Positions 54,201 to 58,714 of a DNA stretch of 58,714 bases are shown here, piece after piece. The position numbers and the translations under genes were made by a program. How positions within the stretch are numbered: the first letter of the stretch is position 1; the number at the start of each line of letters is the position of its first letter. Where the stretch lies: NCBI GenBank assembly GCA_016930085.1, contig JAFGHO010000128.1:1-58714 (forward strand), in the 5' to 3' direction. The stretch comes from Spirochaetales bacterium. GTDB lineage: Bacteria > Spirochaetota > Spirochaetia > SZUA-6 > JAFGRV01. The notes beneath the pieces are model-generated. The model ran no database searches. It saw only the letters and a program-made list of their open reading frames with translations, and was not told the DNA's origin.

Positions 54201-54960
54201 CCGTCGAGATGTTCGCCTTCTTGCCCGGGGGATCATAAAAATAATTCAGCAGGCTGATTGTAAAGCCTTCTTCGTGATCGAAATAGCGGGAAACAAACGG
54301 ATATTTGATGAGAAATCTTTTTGAACTTTCCATCCTACATTCTTTACAGTAAACCTCTAGCTTTTTACGAATCGAATGTATCGAAAGTGAAGAATATATT
54401 CCGCTTGCTAATACAGAAGCAGAGTGTGAATAAAAGGCTTTTATAAGCTGTTCCCATGACCAAAACTCGATGTGGGAAACTTCGCCCATACACCCTTTCA
54501 CTTTCAATTCTTCCGGTGACAATGCGGCTTGTTCCGTTGCATGGTGAATTATCTGATCTTCATGTTGGCCTGTTATTTTTAAAATGTATATTGTTTTTCT
54601 TTCAAGATTAATAATACCTTTTTCCGGTATGATTACACGTTCGATCACTTCATCATCAGTTGAAATGGCTTCGAGTTGATCTTTTTTTATTTTTAAAGAT
54701 ATTTCTTCATATATTTCTTCTACTGCTGCATCAAGAGGATTTTGACCGGATTTGAGGTGTCCCCCGACGATATCGTAATATCCGGGAAACAAATCTTTGT
54801 GTTTGCTTCTCTGTTCTATCAATATTTCTCCGCAAGAGTTTATGACAAATATCGATATAGTCCGATGCCATATCCCCTTTTGATGTGCTTCAGATCTTTT
54901 GACCGGTGTATCGAGTGGATTTCCATTTTCATCCAATACATCCAAATATTCTTCCTTCAT
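51289..54960 (-). CDS. triple fusion: Nudix, DUF89 and YvcK/CofD-like domains
   Basis: Protein of 1223 residues, three enzyme folds in one chain. Residues about 1-175 are a Nudix domain of the IPP-isomerase-like type. Its Nudix box (66-88) keeps the metal glutamates E81-E82 and E85-E86 but has Gln in place of the first Glu and Ser in place of the last Gly. Residues about 210-625 are DUF89/ARMT1-like: GND at 512-514 and EGQAYAEIRG (576-585) fit, but the DN of the usual DNAGE motif is lost in YLPGTAEQ. Residues about 710-1223 are YvcK/CofD: GGGGG (719-723), DDGGSTG (747-753), MGAGSL (986-991) and NHVKMDET with TDHV (1021-1036). GGAG lies seven bases before the ATG. All three folds act on nucleotide-linked or phosphorylated metabolites. 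Confidence 0.82.
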   Translation of the reverse strand: MKEEYLDVLDENGNPLDTPVKRSEAHQKGIWHRTISIFVINSCGEILIEQRSKHKDLFPGYYDIVGGHLKSGQNPLDAAVEEIYEEISLKIKKDQLEAISTDDEVIERVIIPEKGIINLERKTIYILKITGQHEDQIIHHATEQAALSPEELKVKGCMGEVSHIEFWSWEQLIKAFYSHSASVLASGIYSSLSIHSIRKKLEVYCKECRMESSKRFLIKYPFVSRYFDHEEGFTISLLNYFYDPPGKKANISTVYEIFRHGTNQMAGSYQMGQFRRRFLDNSFWKEKYNDPCEIYIDNLLESIAYNRNNEFRDYLKAVEPKIKQFVSDFMELPLSNGSRLRDSLSNLQDIEVARCAVLRWLENDSDIISREVLKYPTRTITKQCLELGKILFNDHKGKIPENGFERLHYLIKLGLSASKADFNNPYFQKTLREKDISENIRFSIQELSPKLGGMHFLSDFYQRYIKDEPVIDIVYLPGTAEQAIVSIAIVQEILDQNKHARIRFIPKSGFPGNDLSYHETVILMDSLDDYFRNLLVQYTGRFEILNNGPRIHGLDPANLDRDVAQAIAASDVIVAEGQAYAEIRGWKKPVFIAFRVNGRVAKAIHGDTAEGECGFVRLTPGVDHFISFSDEDNGIHETSSFILQTTVNYVKAILHENFKLIVKYIYRGNLEEAIKRIQIEAKKLKRTFTSIILGIMDELPGEKEIREFRQRHYPVFAIGGGGGFSAVTLRALKQLKIPTVAGVPCTDDGGSTGLLQNALKKERGFVFGVGDLAAILQDAMDNNGKQAILSFRFSENPPSMVEGVINRISDELLSSTSDIGTADDFLSFVSNQLNLARIIDERFLKGVSSILPLRDSSIRNLNVIAAFELFDALGNRKRINTRQQISALIILEKALALSPLILSIPVSFDECSLYLDYEKPVPRLIKKAYKDAYDGVNNRITGQKYIDKFPHNGGRKMTGIVSPIGKPPKSNREYIRLLKSSELIIMGAGSLISSQLSQLVIPGVIDVFLEAQDKRRILILNHVKMDETRQMTVTDHVRFIEKVVNKYCSVKLKNKLTSCNREIRISDIFTDIVVPRIIAKELEGEMKKIKYVWIKPDLAKFKDGTKRFPNKYVDFLNKNKDIIRKYHITDMEMEILSYLDQPEELYSHRSEKGRYRGALYATKKDFDYLLKQGIQLRNIHEVDSIGKNVKIVKSKGATRVEYFPGLIPESLMGIFRIALERGM

Positions 54961-55251
54961 GATTACACTCCGACTTGATTTCTTTAATAATTAATTCGGT
55001 AATAAAATAATAATCGCGTTACTGACACCGACATTAAGACAACAACAGACATTGAGATTTTGTGCAAAAATCCAAAGAATGGCCCATGCTCAAGAGACCA
55101 TGCAAAATCGATCGGCGTCCATGCTTTTTTTTCATGCACCGTCTTTTCTCCTATCCGTTTCAATACCTCCGTTAACGGCTATATTTAAAAAAAGGACACA
55201 TCAAACACCGCGAAGGCGTCATTCGGGTTATATGCGAAAAAACCTCTTTTG

Positions 55252-56565
55252 CTAAAAATCGGTAATCGCGAAAAAAGCCTTCTTTGCCTTGAGGTGTTTG
55301 TCGAACAACAAAGGATGATCCGGCCTGCCCGAACTGAACTCACTCAGCCATGTGTTGTCGTCGGCGATTCCCCAAAAAGTGACATTGGTGATGAGTTCGC
55401 CGTTTCTTCGGAACATACTAAAGAATTCTTCGTAACGGGCTGCCAGTTTATCTTCCAGTTCGTCATTCAATTCGGCTTCCGTATACCACCTCGATTTGTC
55501 GCTCGAGGTGTAATCCCTCGTGTACATTGAAACATCGAGTTCGGTAATCTGAACCTCAAGCCCCAGCGCGGCGTATGCCCTGATTTCTTTTTCGAGGTTT
55601 TCGACTGTCTGAAATATCGTCTGGTTCGAAATTTTTTCCTGTGCGACACTGATATTCAGGTGGCATTGCAACCCCACGCCGTCAATCAGATGTTCGGCCT
55701 GTAATTTTTTGATCATGACAATGATCGCTTCCCGTTTTTCATCGAGATAATTCCAGTAGTCGTTATAGAACAGCCGCGCGCCTGGATCGGCGGCACGAGC
55801 GGCCCTGAATGCCTCAAAGATATAGTCTTCGCCGCATATGGTGTACCATTCGCTGTTGCGATACCCCCAGGATTCGACACGTGACAGGTCCTCTCCCGCG
55901 TCGTTTCCGTTCCCGTCGTTGCCGGCGATCGCTTCATTGACAACGTCCCAGCAGCAAATCCTTCCCTTGAAATGGGTCATCACGTTGGTGATATGATTTC
56001 TTATCCTTTCAAGAAGCGTTTCTTTCGAGACCCGTGCGTTCGACGCATCCCGGAACACCCAGCGGGGAGTCTGATTATGCCAGACAAGACAATGGCCGCG
56101 GACCGTCATATTATTGTCTTCGGCAAACCCGATGATACTGTCGGCCACGGTATAGCGAAACACACCTTCACTCGGCTGCAACGACTCCCACTTCATTTCA
56201 TTTTCGCAGACAATACTGTTAAAATGCTTTTTCAGTAAATAGACATGGGCGTCTTTGTACGACCGGGAGTCGACCGCCGCGCCGACCGGAAAATAATCGG
56301 CATATTTTTTATAGAGAGACGTTGTTGTGTCTTCGGTGATACAGGTATCGTCAACCGTACCGGCAGTTTCGGCATCAGCGGCGGTTTCCTGAGCGCCGGT
56401 ATCTTCGGCAACAGCGGCTGCTTCCGAAGTGCCGGTATCTTCGATGACGGTATTTCCCGAAGAACCGCAGCCGGATATCGTTCCGACCAAGATCAGCAAA
56501 AACAAAAAAAACCCCGTAACCGTAAAATATCCTTTATTTTTCAACACCCTGCATATTTCTCTCAC
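55252..56565 (-). CDS. GH10 endo-beta-1,4-xylanase lipoprotein
   Basis: Surface lipoprotein xylanase of about 437 residues. The start is GTG at 56565, preceded by GGAGG at eight bases; the ATG at 56580 places that site within the gene. The signal peptide ends Thr-Ile-Ser-Gly-Cys. A Glu/Ala/Thr-rich low-complexity linker (about 40-85) contains repeated ED(T)GxxE units. The GH10 barrel has acid/base Glu in DVVNEA and nucleophile Glu in ITELDVS, plus WHNQTP and FWGIADDNTW subsite residues. GH10 enzymes cleave xylan and related polymers. No dockerin is present, unlike the other hydrolases in this window. Confidence 0.95.
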   Translation of the reverse strand: MREICRVLKNKGYFTVTGFFLFLLILVGTISGCGSSGNTVIEDTGTSEAAAVAEDTGAQETAADAETAGTVDDTCITEDTTTSLYKKYADYFPVGAAVDSRSYKDAHVYLLKKHFNSIVCENEMKWESLQPSEGVFRYTVADSIIGFAEDNNMTVRGHCLVWHNQTPRWVFRDASNARVSKETLLERIRNHITNVMTHFKGRICCWDVVNEAIAGNDGNGNDAGEDLSRVESWGYRNSEWYTICGEDYIFEAFRAARAADPGARLFYNDYWNYLDEKREAIIVMIKKLQAEHLIDGVGLQCHLNISVAQEKISNQTIFQTVENLEKEIRAYAALGLEVQITELDVSMYTRDYTSSDKSRWYTEAELNDELEDKLAARYEEFFSMFRRNGELITNVTFWGIADDNTWLSEFSSGRPDHPLLFDKHLKAKKAFFAITDF

Positions 56566-56680
56566 GATATATACCTCCATCGTACGCTTTGCATATCTGT
56601 CCGGAAAAGTGTAAAGTAATGCAACGGGTTAGTCAATTTATTTTTGCCTGAAATAATGGGCGCCGGATACGATCGGAGAT

Positions 56681-57320
56681 TCATAGAACATCATTTGTAT
56701 CGGTAAGCATTCGTATAAAATCAAAAACGACGTTACGCACCTGATCTTCGGGATCAGTCCGCAGTTTTTTGACGGAAACGATCACGTCCGGATTCAGCGG
56801 CATCGATTCTCAGGAATCCTTTGTTCAACAATTCAATATATACTTGATCCAGCATACAATCGTATATCTTTCTGTAGTAAATAGGTGAAAAATATTGATC
56901 TATCATTTCCAGTTTTTTTATGTATGAATTGTTTTTTGTTAATAATATTGCAAATAAAATAGAAAGAATATAGGGAATAAACGAATTTATATATCCGATA
57001 AATATTTGAGTTCTGTCATGGTTAACAATTATATTGGTCAATAAATCACAAATCGATATTAAAACACCTGAAGGTATAAAAATCCCATAGATAAAATTCT
57101 TGAAATTTATATTTAATTATCTATCGTTACAATCACTAATTACATTCAGTATCTTTACAGGAAATCCTATGAAATTAAATGAAATAATTGCAAGCAGTAA
57201 AATAAGTGCTATTTTAATCGATATGTGAGTCGTCGATGATTGAGCTACATGTGCATCAAAAATAAAGAAAAAAATAAATACAATAATTATGATTGAACCT
57301 GATATTGCTTTTCTAATCAT
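56681..57320 (-). pseudogene. broken AT-rich membrane gene
   Basis: One minus-strand frame from 57320 reads through an internal stop (TAA at 57117) to 56754. Before the stop it gives two hydrophobic helices (SGSIIIIVFIFFFIF and IALILLLAIISF). After it come a third region (PYILSILFAILL) and a soluble end. Near 56820 the sequence turns GC-richer; in a second frame (56681-56803) it reads as a separate segment, IVSVKKLRTDPEDQVRNVV, resembling the end of a HEAT-repeat protein. One nonsense and one frameshift, or two joined remnants, would explain this. No ribosome site is seen. It may also be two short genes. Confidence 0.45.
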
Positions 57321-57407
57321 CTTCTGGTACTATAGTAACATTAATCCTGAAATTCAACTATACGCTGTGAAATTGCATTGGAATGCGTCGATCATGGAGA
57401 AAAAATT

Positions 57408-58714
57408 ATGAAAACGATGTACCGGACTCTTCTACGCTTTCATCTTCTATTAATCGCGTCTTTTCTATTGTTCGCTTTTTTATCTTGTGTTCCCAAAAAC
57501 CCGTCTTCCGGACAATGGATACAGACCGGCGGCCCCTATGGCGGCTACATCCATTGCTTCGCGGTCAGCGGCATTAATATGTTTGCCGGAACCGAAGGCG
57601 GCGGTGTTTTTCTATCAACGGACAATGGTGAGACCTGGCGTGAAGTCAATTCGGGTTTGACGAGTAAAAATGTCTATTCCCTTGCAGCAAGCGGCCCGAA
57701 TATCTTTGCCGGTACCGGAAGCGGCGTTTTTTTTTCCGCCGACAATGGTGCGAACTGGAAGCCGATCGATTCATCGCTGATACATACGTATACCTCCTCC
57801 CTTGAAGCAAGCGGCCCGAATATCTTCGCCGGTACCGGAAGCGGCTTTTTTCTTATCACCGGCGATGGCACTCACTGGCGTGCGGTCACCGCGGGTCTGG
57901 CATACATGAATGTCACCTCCATCGCCATAAACGGCGACAATATGTTTGCCGGAACCGAAAGCGGAGGCGTTTTTCTTTCAACAGATATCGGTGCAAGCTG
58001 GATTCCGGTGAATTCGGGTTTGACGAACACCCATATAAATTCCCTTGCCCTGCAAGGGACGACGATTGTCGCAGGGACCTACGGCGGCGGTGTTTTCCGT
58101 TCCACCGACAATGGCGCAAGCTGGACCGCGGTCAATTCGGGTTTGACAAACGAATATATCTATACGCTTGCCGTAAGCGGAACGAATATTTTCGCCGGAA
58201 CCCCGGGCGGTGTTTTTCTTTCCTCCGATACCGGCGCAAACTGGAAGAAGGTCAATGCGGGCCTGACCAATACATTTGTCTACGCTCTCCTCATAAACGG
58301 CCCGAATATCTTTGCCGGAACGAACGGCGGGGGAGTTTTCAGTTCCGCCGACAACGGTGTAAACTGGAGGAAGGTCAATGCCGGTTTGACGAATACCTTT
58401 GTCGGATCAATTGTTGAAAACGGCAAATACGTTTTCGCCGGAACGAACGGCGCCGGTGCGTTTCTTTCCTCAGACAATGGCGATCGTTGGGAAGAGATCA
58501 ATTCCGGTTTGACCAATCCGTATGTCTTCTCTCTTGCTGCGAGCGGACCGAATATTTTCGCAGGGACCAATGGCGGCGGCGTTTTCCTTTCCTCAGATAA
58601 TGGAGAAAGCTGGAAAGCGGTCAATGCCGGTTTGACAAACACCTGTGTCTACAGTCTTGCAGTAAGCGGTGAAAATATTTTTGCCGGAACGTTCGGCGAC
58701 GGCGTTTTCCTTTC
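57408..58714 (+). CDS. lipoprotein with about ten BNR/YCF48-like propeller repeats (incomplete)
   Basis: Open frame that runs off the window's right edge; 435 residues are visible. GGAG lies eight bases before the ATG. The signal peptide ends with Phe-Leu-Ser-Cys (Cys about residue 27). Then come at least ten repeats of about 39-41 residues, each with a GxNxFAGTxGGGVFLS core, DNGxxW (Asp-box) and V(N)SGLT ending. This is the pattern of sialidase Asp-box or YCF48/photosystem II stability-type beta-propellers. DNA copies are similar, so recombination could change repeat number. The function is probably binding to a surface or polysaccharide; no catalytic residues are seen. Confidence 0.85.
   Translation, partial: MKTMYRTLLRFHLLLIASFLLFAFLSCVPKNPSSGQWIQTGGPYGGYIHCFAVSGINMFAGTEGGGVFLSTDNGETWREVNSGLTSKNVYSLAASGPNIFAGTGSGVFFSADNGANWKPIDSSLIHTYTSSLEASGPNIFAGTGSGFFLITGDGTHWRAVTAGLAYMNVTSIAINGDNMFAGTESGGVFLSTDIGASWIPVNSGLTNTHINSLALQGTTIVAGTYGGGVFRSTDNGASWTAVNSGLTNEYIYTLAVSGTNIFAGTPGGVFLSSDTGANWKKVNAGLTNTFVYALLINGPNIFAGTNGGGVFSSADNGVNWRKVNAGLTNTFVGSIVENGKYVFAGTNGAGAFLSSDNGDRWEEINSGLTNPYVFSLAASGPNIFAGTNGGGVFLSSDNGESWKAVNAGLTNTCVYSLAVSGENIFAGTFGDGVFL

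Noticed and set aside
1-58714. CRISPR arrays, tRNA, rRNA, transposases or phage integrases
   Set aside because: I looked for regular spaced repeats, cloverleaf-like stretches and integrase motifs and found none that I can support, so the island's mobility mechanism remains unseen.

Overview
The window looks like chromosomal DNA of a free-living, polysaccharide-degrading bacterium, most likely a spirochaete. The evidence is many lipoproteins with loosely conserved lipoboxes, dockerin-bearing glycoside hydrolases, a CsgG-like N-terminal domain joined to a barrel-like C-terminal half, 7TMR-DISM and HD-GYP signalling proteins, and -35/-10 promoters. Lineage is inferred from protein character only. 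No rRNA, tRNA, CRISPR array, integrase or transposase was seen.

Layout. 1-5.8 kb: a carbohydrate-degradation block on the minus strand (dockerin-GH16, ankyrin lipoprotein, GH12-ricin-dockerin, a clan GH-A lipoprotein), with a candidate plus-strand small RNA at 1.3-1.44 kb. 5.8-8.3 kb: fur-feoA-feoB iron operon with overlapping genes and a Fur box over the promoter. 8.4-12.3 kb: MATE exporter and an ATP-grasp/GNAT/ATP-grasp operon. 12.4-13.6 kb: dockerin-CBM-GH12 with a clear terminator. 13.9-16.2 kb: two envelope genes. 16.2-22 kb: five-gene envelope operon (membrane protein, winged-helix regulator, MMPL exporter, LolA-like protein, outer-membrane barrel) with a repeat-rich operator. 22.1-25.1 kb: CotH-like lipoprotein and barrel, divergent from a DUF4956 protein. 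25.1-38.7 kb: phosphohexomutase, methyltransferase, hybrid kinase plus HD-GYP regulator, lipoproteins, thioredoxin reductase, GNAT and an ECF sigma/anti-sigma pair. 38.8-41.4 kb: OmpR-type two-component system preceded by three PhoP-like repeats. 41.8-45.7 kb: mixed genes and two gene remnants (ABC-2 permease, dockerin-GH26). 45.8-55.0 kb: an AT-richer accessory island. 55.2-58.7 kb: GH10 xylanase, a broken AT-rich membrane gene and a beta-propeller-like lipoprotein running off the end.

The most unusual region is the island at 45849-54960. It holds four genes in alternating orientation: a divergent CofD/YvcK-like protein fused to a HAD phosphatase, a NadD-like nucleotidyltransferase, a TIR-domain protein, and a 1223-residue Nudix-DUF89-YvcK triple fusion. 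All carry nucleotide- or phosphometabolite-handling domains, and TIR domains commonly cleave NAD+. The set could be a nucleotide-based conflict or signalling system, or a pathway making and recycling an unusual nucleotide-linked metabolite. I do not recognise it as a described system.
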